From JAFGPJ01 sp964439135 (GTDB lineage Bacteria; Planctomycetota; Phycisphaerae; Sedimentisphaerales; Anaerobacaceae), in the NCBI GenBank assembly GCA_964439135.1, contig CAYTNN010000215.1, positions 1 through 7,883 of the forward strand: a stretch of 7,883 bases of DNA. The letters run 5' to 3'. The position numbers and the translations under genes were made by a program. The notes under the pieces were generated by a model. That model saw only the letters and a program-made list of their open reading frames with translations. It searched no databases and was not told where the DNA came from. Position 1 is the stretch's first letter. Each line of letters opens with the position of its first letter. Shown piece after piece: positions 1-5,713 of the stretch.

Positions 1-2
1 AT

Positions 3-86
3 GTGCCGTTTTACGGTACATACGAATCCGACACGAGGCTGGCCCAGCAAAACGGCGTCTCGGTTCCGCCGCCGACACTTCAATAG
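3..86 (+). CDS. C-terminal tail of an unidentified protein (partial, cut by window edge)
   Basis: Reading frame 3 is open from the window edge to a TAG at 84-86 and encodes 27 residues beginning VPFYGTYESDTR and ending VPPPTLQ. The codons are GC-ending, like those of the dehydrogenase gene, and the peptide reads like real protein. The stop lies 2 nt before a GTAG-footed hairpin, mirroring how the dehydrogenase stop on the other strand overlaps the partner hairpin, so the two genes appear convergent. The fragment is too short for me to name a family. The competing frame that opens with ATG at position 1 gives an arginine- and cysteine-rich peptide that runs through both hairpins and into the antisense of the dehydrogenase, so I consider it a shadow. 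Confidence 0.5.
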   Translation: MPFYGTYESDTRLAQQNGVSVPPPTLQ

Positions 87-88
87 CC

Positions 89-113
89 GTAGTGTGTGCA
101 ACTTGTTGCACAC
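89..113 (+). repeat. REP-like hairpin, plus orientation (left half of an inverted pair)
   Basis: GTAG at 89-92 and one base (T) are followed by a perfect 9-bp inverted repeat: GTGTGCAAC (94-102), TT, GTTGCACAC (105-113). A GTAG foot before a hairpin is the hallmark of REP sequences recognised by REP-associated tyrosine transposases (family knowledge). It lies 2 nt after the stop of the partial plus-strand gene and faces the hairpin at 136-165, with which it shares the arm GTGTGCAA. The two together look like a BIME (paired inverted REPs). Confidence 0.6.
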
Positions 114-135
114 GCGGTTCTTTGCTTTTTTCTGC

Positions 136-165
136 GTGTGCAAAAACGGAATTTGCACACCCTAC
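136..165 (-). repeat. REP-like hairpin, minus orientation, overlapping the egsA stop codon
   Basis: Read on the minus strand: GTAG (165-162), G, then GTGTGCAAA, a 7-nt loop, and TTTGCACAC, giving a 9-bp perfect stem at 160-152 and 144-136. The TAG stop of the dehydrogenase gene (164-162) is the last three bases of the GTAG foot. The arms share GTGTGCAA with the plus-oriented hairpin at 89-113. The stem could also slow or end transcription, but no uridine run follows it in the minus direction, so it is not a standard intrinsic terminator. Confidence 0.6.
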
Positions 166-1481
166 AAGTCGGTAAGCCAGCGATCTATTATTTCCCCGGC
201 GGCTCCAGGCATGATTCCGAGAATCCAAGCCAGGTCGATAATCGTCGGCCGTTTGCGGATCTGGTGCATGTGCAGGGCGGCGGCGAGCACGCGCTCGCGG
301 GAACATCCGATGTCGGTGAAAGTATGTGCTGCGCCGGCGGTTTTCAGGCAATTCTTAATTTGTGCGGGAGAATGAACCTGTGCCGCCACGGTGGCAAGAA
401 AAGCGTTCCATGTTTTTCCGTCGGCCAGCTTTTCGGATATTATTTGGAGCCTGGGTATCTTCAGTTCGTATTCCTGACGGACATTTTCGGCCAGCGGACC
501 CCAGAACGCCTCGTCGATATCGCCGGGGTAAGGGTGGCAGGTGGGCTTCTCGATCTTTAAGATACGTTCATAGAGGGCCGAAGCGAATATCGTGCCGAGA
601 CCGACCTGCCGGCCGTGAAGGTCGTGCTTGACGCCGTCGATGCTGGACATCATATCCAGCGTATGACTGAACAGGTGCTCGCCGCCGGAAGCTGGCGCAG
701 AAGTCCCGATAACGGTCATGGCGATGCCTGAGTACAGCAGGGCGTTAAACAAAGCCTCGATAGCGGCGGGCCTGCGGTCGCTGATGTCCCCGGGCCGGTC
801 GAGATAGTACGGTTCCAGGGAATTGATGATTTCGCTGCAATAGCGGCAGAAGGATTCGCCGCAAAACAGATGGTTGAATTTCCAGTCGGCGGTGCTGACG
901 GGCTTGGCGATTGTGTCGCCCAGGCCGGAGGCGGTCAGCTCGAAAGGCGCATCGACGATGATAGATGGAATTCCAAAAACCGCTAAAGGCGCCCGGGCGC
1001 GGATCAGGGTTTTAACGCCTTTGATTGTTGGAGCGACATTTGCGGCGGTAAAGCCGTTCATCGTCGCGGCGGTCGCAAAGACGGCATAAGGAATGTCTTT
1101 ATCGAAAGCCGACCACTTGGTTAGATCGTTGACGACGCCGGTACCGACTGCAAGGGCGATATCGGCGACGGGCATCAGGTCATTGAGCCGGGCATGAGTC
1201 ACATCGTCGCAAACGGGGCCGCCTTTGTTGCTATCGGGGACAATGATTTCGTGAACGGACCAGCCTTTTTGTTCGAGGGCATTTTTGGCTCGCTCGCCGG
1301 CAATGGCCCGGGTCCGCTTGTCGGCTACAAGTACAACGCGACGGCCGCTCGTGAGAGAGCCCAGCACTTCGGGCAGACGCAGCAGGGCATCGTCGGCATA
1401 AATGATGCTCCTGATGGGGACTTTGTGGCTGCGTCCGCATTCGCAATCGAAGGTCGTATCGAGTATTTTTTCAGGATTCAT
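162..1481 (-). CDS. egsA: sn-glycerol-1-phosphate dehydrogenase (AraM/EgsA family)
   Basis: This 439-residue member of the iron/zinc-dependent alcohol dehydrogenase superfamily interconverts dihydroxyacetone phosphate and sn-glycerol-1-phosphate with NAD(P)H in the cytoplasm. Seen: an N-terminal CxCGxxH (13-19), common in bacterial AraM proteins; the nucleotide-binding stretch VGTGVVNDLTKW (112-123); ATAATMNGFTA (136-146); and three likely metal ligands, Asp189 in SGLGDTIAK, His269 in SGGEHLFSH and His289 in LHGRQVG. The length fits bacterial AraM proteins, which are longer than the archaeal enzymes. The ATG at 1481 has AAGG just upstream and lies 9 nt after the symporter stop, so this is the last gene of the operon. 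In Bacillus subtilis AraM supplies G1P for an archaeal-type glyceryl ether. Here a catabolic role is equally possible given the phosphodiesterase upstream. The family call is firm, but the direction of the reaction is inferred. Confidence 0.88.
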   Translation of the reverse strand: MNPEKILDTTFDCECGRSHKVPIRSIIYADDALLRLPEVLGSLTSGRRVVLVADKRTRAIAGERAKNALEQKGWSVHEIIVPDSNKGGPVCDDVTHARLNDLMPVADIALAVGTGVVNDLTKWSAFDKDIPYAVFATAATMNGFTAANVAPTIKGVKTLIRARAPLAVFGIPSIIVDAPFELTASGLGDTIAKPVSTADWKFNHLFCGESFCRYCSEIINSLEPYYLDRPGDISDRRPAAIEALFNALLYSGIAMTVIGTSAPASGGEHLFSHTLDMMSSIDGVKHDLHGRQVGLGTIFASALYERILKIEKPTCHPYPGDIDEAFWGPLAENVRQEYELKIPRLQIISEKLADGKTWNAFLATVAAQVHSPAQIKNCLKTAGAAHTFTDIGCSRERVLAAALHMHQIRKRPTIIDLAWILGIMPGAAGEIIDRWLTDL

Positions 1482-1490
1482 TGCTTCGCC

Positions 1491-2221
1491 TTACATAATT
1501 TTTTCCAGGACCACTTGCTGGCCTTCAGTAAAGTGTGCCGAGGCGGCGTCTTCCGGGCTGATTCGCACAATATTTTCATCTTTGGATTCGCTCGGCGTGC
1601 CGGCCTTGACATGAACCGAGCGCAACCCGCCATACCACCAGCGGATATGACTGGCGTAGAGCAGGTCACCCGGGTCGGCGGCCATTTTATCGAGGGCGGA
1701 TTGGGGGACGATTACCACGTTCTGCCCCGCAAGCTTCGGGTCGAACCTGGTTATCAGCCGGACCTTTTCGCCGGGTCGGCGGTTTGGAGTCCCCCCTTTG
1801 AATCGCCGCATAGCATCCAGTTGGGTCCCGGCGACAAGCCCTTTTATTTTTTCCGTCGGCTTTGGTTTGGTGAACCATGTTACGGAAACGCCAAGCGAGC
1901 CGGCCGCCAGCAGACCGAACAGTGCCCGCATGAATTTGTAACTGTCCGGTCCCATTCCGAAATCGAAAGGACCGACCAGCGCATCGGGCCAGATAAAAGA
2001 CAGGCCGATCAGAATCGCTCCGCCAACAATTGTCACGAATGCGGCGGCAGGCGTATATCGCTTCCATGTAATCCCGAACAAAATCGCCACCAGGACCGGC
2101 GGCGTCACAGCGGCGGTAAACATACTGTGCGCCCCGTAAATAGTATCTTTCATGAATATGGGAACAAGGGCCAGCCCCAGGGCGGCCGCCCCCAGGCTTG
2201 TAATTCGCGCCACGCGGAGAT
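1491..2221 (-). CDS. Sodium/solute symporter (SSS family), C-terminal part, 5' side lost in the N gap
   Basis: 242 residues are readable from the gap edge to TAA at 1493-1491. Four hydrophobic segments (roughly residues 4-22, 31-52, 58-77 and 94-116 of the visible part) match the back half of SSS transporters. The stretch AVTPPVLVAILFGITWKRYT is the family's usual pattern, in which a helix ends FWKR and the next begins with a small-residue segment. About 126 hydrophilic residues follow the last helix, an unusually long tail that ends in a compact motif, VRISPEDAASAHFTEGQQVV. The reading frame differs from that of the N-terminal part across the gap, as expected when the gap length is only a placeholder. 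The protein is an inner-membrane, probably Na+-driven, importer. Its substrate cannot be read, because the helices that set it are in the gap. Confidence 0.8.
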
Positions 2222-2321
2222 NNNNNNNNNNNNNNNNNNNNNNNNNNNNNNNNNNNNNNNNNNNNNNNNNNNNNNNNNNNNNNNNNNNNNNNNNNNNNNN
2301 NNNNNNNNNNNNNNNNNNNNN
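2222..2321. other. Assembly gap of exactly 100 Ns inside the symporter gene
   Basis: All positions are N and the count is exactly 100, the usual placeholder for a scaffold join of unknown size. Visible coding on the two sides sums to 332 residues, while SSS proteins normally have about 13 helices and 450-600 or more residues. About six helices, roughly 200-300 codons, are therefore probably missing, so the real gap is likely many hundred bases. Confidence 0.95.
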
Positions 2322-2593
2322 GGCATCCAGAACCAGTCGTTGAGGTAGGATTGCGTGCTGGATATACCGTACCTGAATCCCGCTGCGCTGTACTTGATAA
2401 AACTGTAGCTTCCGACGACCGTGGCGACACACGAAAATGCGATGAGCCACCACGAAAATCTCTGCCCGCCGAAGAAGAAATCTTTGGTCGTTTTGGTATA
2501 CCGGCCGAAATACAGCCCGAATCCCAGCACGGCAACGAAATAACCCAGCATAACCACGTAGTCGAGATTTCCGCCGATAGCCTGGGCAATCAT
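2322..2593 (-). CDS. Sodium/solute symporter (SSS family), N-terminal part, 3' side lost in the N gap
   Basis: 90 residues are readable from ATG at 2593 to the gap. Seen: a first helix YVVMLGYFVAVLGFGLYFG (12-30), then RYTKTTKDFFFGGQRFSWW (31-49), the classic SSS loop (T-x-DFFxGGR-like, then WW) leading into the second helix, and IAFSCVATVVGSYSFIKYSAAGFRYG (51-76), a typical SSS TM2. QSYLNDWFWM begins the third helix. The start is well fixed: a GGAGGG ribosome site lies 6-8 nt upstream, and the ATG overlaps the TGA of the preceding small gene as ATGA, implying translational coupling. An in-frame ATG at 2641 is ignored because it would run deep into that gene. This is the same gene as the part at 1491-2221. 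Confidence 0.82.
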
Positions 2594-2814
2594 AGCGTCC
2601 CTCCGTTTGCCCAATTGGGCGACAGGAACGTAAAGATGCACATAATGCCCAGCAGGAAAAAGTAGCCGCCGACGAGTATCAATAGAAGCCGGCGGTCTTC
2701 GGCGTTTTTCATATTAAGATATCCCCCGCGCAATCCGCACCAGATACCGACAATGCACAATATTGCACCGATGCCGAACTCACAAACAATCGGCCAGACT
2801 CGCAGCATATCCAC
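2590..2814 (-). CDS. Small two-helix membrane protein, possible symporter accessory subunit
   Basis: 74 residues with two hydrophobic segments, about 8-28 (PIVCEFGIGAILCIVGIWCGL) and 43-64 (RLLLILVGGYFFLLGIMCIFTF), joined by a charged loop NMKNAEDRR. The start is GTG at 2814, 9 nt after AGGAG. The in-frame ATG at 2808 is 15 nt from that site and fits less well. The stop overlaps the symporter start (ATGA). I do not recognise a family. Small hydrophobic partners encoded directly ahead of SSS transporters are known, such as the YjcH/DUF485 protein before ActP and the DUF997 protein before PanF, so a helper subunit is a reasonable inference from position, size and coupling. The sequence itself gives no enzymatic motif. 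Confidence 0.72.
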   Translation of the reverse strand: MDMLRVWPIVCEFGIGAILCIVGIWCGLRGGYLNMKNAEDRRLLLILVGGYFFLLGIMCIFTFLSPNWANGGTL

Positions 2815-2823
2815 TTGCCGTTT

Positions 2824-2828
2824 CTCCT
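2824..2828 (-). promoter_or_regulatory. Ribosome binding site selecting a GTG start
   Basis: AGGAG on the minus strand lies 9 nt from GTG 2814 and 15 nt from the in-frame ATG 2808. It supports GTG as the start of the small membrane protein. Confidence 0.6.
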
Positions 2829-2847
2829 GTTCTTAAAATTCCAATAT

Positions 2848-3681
2848 TTACTTGCCGGCAATAGTCCGCCAGACAGGTATGTCGTCTTTCACCTGCTCCC
2901 GAAGCCAGCCCGGACGATTGGTAGTAATTCCATCGACTCCGAGTCTGATCAGCCGGATTGCATCTTCCGGGTCGTCCACGGTCCAGACGTAGAGCTTCTG
3001 GCCGGAAGCTTTGACGGCATCGACAAACTCCTTATTGACGCCGGCATAATGAACGTCGAGTCCGTCAAGGCCCTTTTCCTTTACCGTTTGAGCAAGCTGC
3101 GGATCGTGAGGAATCCACTCCTCGGTCTCCTTGATCTTTTCAGTTCCCTTGAGCCAATATGTGGGAACGTCGATCATTTCTTTTGACATTGTCACCGTCT
3201 CCAGGTCGAATCCGATGATGACGATCCGGGACATTTTGCCGCTCTGGGCCAGAAGATCTCTAAGATAGGGCAAAATCTCCTGTCCGCATTTGATTTCGAC
3301 GTAGAGTTTCTGTCCGGGGGGGATTGTTTTAACAATGTCGGCAAGAAAAGGGATTTGCTCGCCGGCGTATTCTTCGGACTTAAAACTGCCCACGTCGAGC
3401 TTGCGCAGCTCTTCTGAGGTCGACTCGGCGACATTCATATCCGCCCCGGCCGTACGCTCTGTGGTCTCGTCGTGGATGACGACGATGCGATTGTCCTTTG
3501 TCAGATAGACATCGACCTCCACGTCGGCACCTTTTTCCCAGGCGAGCTTAACCGACGCGAGGGTATTTTCCGGAGCTAAGTACGATGCCCCGCGGTGTCC
3601 GATGATTTCGACAGGCTTCGAACACCCTGATATGCCGGCAATCAATAAACAAAATAATCCGGGGATAATAAAAAGCTTCAT
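2848..3681 (-). CDS. Glycerophosphodiester phosphodiesterase, predicted lipoprotein
   Basis: 277 residues. The family hydrolyses glycerophosphodiesters to an alcohol and glycerol phosphate using a divalent metal. Seen: an N-terminal signal MKLFIIPGLFCLLIAGISGC with lipobox ISGC (Cys20), so the enzyme is probably lipid-anchored on the outer face of a membrane. GHRGASYLAPENT (28-40) carries His29 and Arg30, VEVDV supplies Glu55 and Asp57, VVIHDETTERT carries His70, and YVEIK supplies Glu129. These are the expected catalytic histidines and metal ligands. The C-terminal VWTVDD (232-237) and GITTNRP (251-257) are also typical. The start is the ATG at 3681, with GAGAGG 6 nt upstream. A longer ORF from 3789 adds 36 residues without signal-peptide character and would bury the lipoprotein signal. 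This is the first gene of the operon, and the next gene begins 33 nt on. The membrane anchor suggests that hydrolysis precedes uptake. The natural substrate is not shown. Confidence 0.9.
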   Translation of the reverse strand: MKLFIIPGLFCLLIAGISGCSKPVEIIGHRGASYLAPENTLASVKLAWEKGADVEVDVYLTKDNRIVVIHDETTERTAGADMNVAESTSEELRKLDVGSFKSEEYAGEQIPFLADIVKTIPPGQKLYVEIKCGQEILPYLRDLLAQSGKMSRIVIIGFDLETVTMSKEMIDVPTYWLKGTEKIKETEEWIPHDPQLAQTVKEKGLDGLDVHYAGVNKEFVDAVKASGQKLYVWTVDDPEDAIRLIRLGVDGITTNRPGWLREQVKDDIPVWRTIAGK

Positions 3682-3944
3682 TGCAATCCTCTCATTTAAC
3701 AAAGTAATTTTCAACAATGGATATTCTCGAACCTTATTGCAATCCGTTGAATCCAATATCAGCCACGCAAGTATAATACACAATTTCATCCCTGTATGAA
3801 GAAAAAAAAGGCTGCCGGTTTAGTGAAAAATAGAACAGGAGATAATTAAATCTCGGATGCGATTGAGCGTGGCGGTCATATCAGAGATTTGAGACTTTTC
3901 AAAAACTCGGAGTATAATTAAATCCGGCACGTATGAAAAAAGCA

Positions 3945-4778
3945 TCACACCGTAAATGAGAGAAACTCCCGGGCGAGCAATTTCGTGAACTTGCCAGGCT
4001 TGCCGTCTCCGATGGCCGCCTCGTCGAATTTTACTACCGGCACAATATCCCGTGTGGTTACAGCGATGAAAAGCTCGTCCGAATCCGCCGCCAGCCGGGG
4101 CGTCAGCGATTTTTCGACTACTTCCAATCCGATGTTTCTGCCGGCTTTGATGGCAAATTCGCGGGTAATGGACGGCAGAATATTTGCAGTAAGCGGGGCG
4201 GTCTGCAGCGATTGCCCTCGGACGGCGAAAAATGCCGAGCCGGCACCTTCGGTGATAAGGCCGTCCTCATCGACAAGAATCGCCTCGCCGCAGCCCTTCC
4301 TGGCGGCATCGTTGCTGGCCAGAACGTTCGCCAGTAGGTTGAGGGATTTGATATCGCACCGTTTCCATCGCCAGTCGGGATGTGTCGAGACTTTTATGCC
4401 CTGTGTCTTTTCCAGGGTATTGTCGGCCAGTTCCGAGACGGTCAGGAAGAAATTCGGCTTCAGAGCGGTGTTCCAGACGCGGTCTCTCGGCTCCGAACCC
4501 CGGGTAATGTGAAAATATATCTTGGCGTTGGCAAAGCCGGCGGCGTCAAAGGCCTTGAGAATCCGGGAACGAATAAGATCGATGTCCACGCCGGTTATCT
4601 CAATCGCCGACATACTGCCGGCGAATCTCTGCAAATGCTCATTAAGGGCGAAAATCCTGCCGTTATAGCTCCGCATTACCTCGTAAACCCCGTCGCCGAA
4701 GAACATCCCGCGGTCAAAATAGACCGGTTCAAGCTCCTTTGCCGGCACGATTTTGTCCTGTATCATCGCTATCTGCAT
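3945..4778 (-). CDS. Class IV aminotransferase, D-alanine transaminase-like
   Basis: 277 residues in the PLP fold-type IV family (D-amino acid, branched-chain and aminodeoxychorismate enzymes). Seen from ATG 4778: FGDGVYEVMRSYNGRIFALNEHL near the N-terminus; HITRGSEPR (90-98); RCDIKSLNLLANVLA with the PLP lysine Lys144; EAILVDEDGLITEGAGSAFF with Glu177, which pairs with the PLP ring nitrogen; and ILPSITR (200-206), a phosphate-binding segment. The spacing is close to Bacillus D-alanine transaminase (Lys145, Glu177). Two differences stand out: the Arg98-x-His100 carboxylate trap of that enzyme reads Arg98-Asp-Arg100 here, and the usual GITR is SITR. Substrate specificity is therefore uncertain. 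The start is ATG 4778, 7 nt after AGGAG, in preference to TTG at 4781. The gene is divergent from rplU and appears to be transcribed alone. Confidence 0.85.
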   Translation of the reverse strand: MQIAMIQDKIVPAKELEPVYFDRGMFFGDGVYEVMRSYNGRIFALNEHLQRFAGSMSAIEITGVDIDLIRSRILKAFDAAGFANAKIYFHITRGSEPRDRVWNTALKPNFFLTVSELADNTLEKTQGIKVSTHPDWRWKRCDIKSLNLLANVLASNDAARKGCGEAILVDEDGLITEGAGSAFFAVRGQSLQTAPLTANILPSITREFAIKAGRNIGLEVVEKSLTPRLAADSDELFIAVTTRDIVPVVKFDEAAIGDGKPGKFTKLLAREFLSFTV

Positions 4779-4785
4779 CAAATCG

Positions 4786-4790
4786 CTCCT
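4786..4790 (-). promoter_or_regulatory. Ribosome binding site deciding the aminotransferase start
   Basis: AGGAG on the minus strand is 7 nt from ATG 4778 and only 4 nt from the in-frame TTG 4781, which favours the ATG. Confidence 0.55.
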
Positions 4791-4861
4791 GAAAAATACC
4801 GTCTGCTAAAAATTCCAACTTCATTCTCGGCAATAGAATACAAAAATATCCAATAATTTGC

Positions 4862-4889
4862 TTTACAAAAAAGGCTGAATGTGTAAAAT
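4862..4889 (+). promoter_or_regulatory. Sigma-70-type promoter for rplU
   Basis: TTTACA at 4862-4867 and TAAAAT at 4884-4889 are separated by 16 nt, each one base from consensus. Initiation about 7 nt on would leave a leader of roughly 45 nt before the rplU ATG. It lies in the AT-rich divergent spacer between the aminotransferase and rplU. Confidence 0.5.
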
Positions 4890-4940
4890 GCGCCCTCGAT
4901 TTGAATTTTTGTAAGTTTAGAAACCTGGAGTTTTTTACAA

Positions 4941-5270
4941 ATGTATGCAGTTATTGAACAAGGCTCAAAGCAATATAAGGTCGCCGAAGGCGATTGTTTG
5001 AATATTGATCTGACGGATATTTCGCCCGATGCCAAGACCATCGAGCTGGATAAGGTTTTGCTTATAAGCGACGGCGAAGAAGTCAAAGTCGGCACGCCGT
5101 TCCTCGAAGGTGCGAAGGTGATTGCCTCATTCAAAACCACCGCCGAAGAGGCCCTTGTAAAGGCCAAAAAGCTCTTTCCGATGCACTTTCGCAGGCGAAA
5201 AAACAGCAAAAGACGCATTGGCCACCGCCAGAAGTATCTCCAGGTGGTGATCGACAAGATAGAAGCCTAA
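4941..5270 (+). CDS. rplU: Large-subunit ribosomal protein bL21
   Basis: 109 residues, close to the usual 102-105, with the full family pattern. The N-terminus MYAVIEQGSKQYKVAEGD is diagnostic. LDKVLLISDGEEVKVGTPFLEGAKV occupies the middle, and the basic tail FRRRKNSKRRIGHRQKYLQVVIDKI binds 23S rRNA. GGAG at 4927-4930 is 10 nt before the ATG. In most bacteria rplU is followed directly by rpmA (bL27) and often by obgE. Here the next gene is a DUF1330 protein 81 nt downstream, so bL27 must be encoded elsewhere. Confidence 0.96.
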   Translation: MYAVIEQGSKQYKVAEGDCLNIDLTDISPDAKTIELDKVLLISDGEEVKVGTPFLEGAKVIASFKTTAEEALVKAKKLFPMHFRRRKNSKRRIGHRQKYLQVVIDKIEA

Positions 5271-5338
5271 AAAGCCATAGCCTCGCAAGTAGCAATCTAA
5301 ACACGGGTATCCTTTTGCTTACTTTAACGCAAATGAAG

Positions 5339-5344
5339 AAGGAG
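5339..5344 (+). promoter_or_regulatory. Ribosome binding site deciding the DUF1330 start
   Basis: AAGGAG is 7 nt before ATG 5352 but only 1 nt before the in-frame ATG 5346. The downstream ATG is therefore the better start. Confidence 0.65.
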
Positions 5345-5351
5345 AATGCAA

Positions 5352-5651
5352 ATGCCGGCATATGTCATTGCTCGCGTTGAGGTCACCGATTGGGACAAAT
5401 ATAACGAGTACCTAAAGGTAGGGCCGGGGACGATCGCGCAATACGGCGGACGATTTATTGCCAGGGGCGGCGAAGTGGTAGCACTGGAGGGCCCCGAAGA
5501 AAGCCGGAGGCTGATCATTCTGGAATTCCCGTCCCTGGCAAAAGCAAAAGCCTGGTACAATTCAAAAGAATACCAAAACGCTAAGAAACTGCGTGCCGGC
5601 GCGTCCACGGGCTCGCTCATAGCAATTGACGGCGTTGAAGTCAATGCGTGA
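5352..5651 (+). CDS. DUF1330 family protein (small dimeric alpha/beta-barrel type)
   Basis: 99 residues. Seen: the N-terminal strand MPAYVIARVEVTDWDKYNEYL, then YGGRFIARGGEVVALEG (31-47), LIILEFPSLAKAKAWYNSKEYQNAKKLR (55-81), and a short last strand ending IAIDGVEV. This order and spacing match the DUF1330 family, a ferredoxin-like fold that forms dimers. The biochemical role of the family is not settled. The length is typical and no signal peptide is present, so it is cytoplasmic. It sits 81 nt after rplU on the same strand and may be read from the rplU promoter, with no clear terminator between them. Its TGA stop (5649-5651) is also the first bases of a 61-bp repeat that reaches to within 5 nt of the convergent neighbour's stop. 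Confidence 0.85.
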   Translation: MPAYVIARVEVTDWDKYNEYLKVGPGTIAQYGGRFIARGGEVVALEGPEESRRLIILEFPSLAKAKAWYNSKEYQNAKKLRAGASTGSLIAIDGVEVNA

Positions 5652-5709
5652 TTGAGTGCCGGGCCAAAACTGTAAGGCATCCACAGGTGAGGCCCACTCC
5701 ACAAACACT
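5649..5709 (-). repeat. REP-like repeat copy A (degenerate), direct repeat of 6520-6580
   Basis: 61 bp that align without gaps to 6520-6580, 47 of 61 identical by my count. The central arms GGGCC (5661-5665) and GGCCC (5691-5695) can pair, but the inner hairpins that are perfect in copy B are broken here. On the minus strand the foot reads GTGG-A-GTGGGCC where copy B has GTAG-C-GTGGGCC. The copy fills the space between the convergent stops of the DUF1330 and DUF1080-like genes, starting at one stop and ending 4 nt before the other. Confidence 0.7.
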
Positions 5710-5713
5710 GTAA

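Noticed and set aside
136..160. Intrinsic terminator of egsA
   Set aside because: The stem is good, but in the minus direction it is followed by purine-rich sequence and not by a T run. The shared arms and the GTAG foot make a REP the better call.
1194..2348. Long plus-strand reading frame across the egsA-symporter region
   Set aside because: It runs antisense to two well-supported genes and crosses the N gap, and its translation lacks any recognisable domain.
3889..3918. Plus-strand promoter TTGAGA, 18 nt, TATAAT
   Set aside because: The boxes are reasonable but it points antisense into the aminotransferase gene with no plus-strand gene behind it. An AT-rich spacer easily produces such a match.
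3842..3924. 11-bp direct repeat ATAATTAAATC at 3842 and 3914 between the aminotransferase and GDPD genes
   Set aside because: It is short and AT-rich with no supporting structure. I found no convincing promoter or operator around it.
5287..5324. Hairpin between rplU and the DUF1330 gene (AAGTAGCAA with TTGCTTACTT)
   Set aside because: The stem is AT-rich with a bulge and a loop near 19 nt, and no T run follows. It is too weak to call a terminator.
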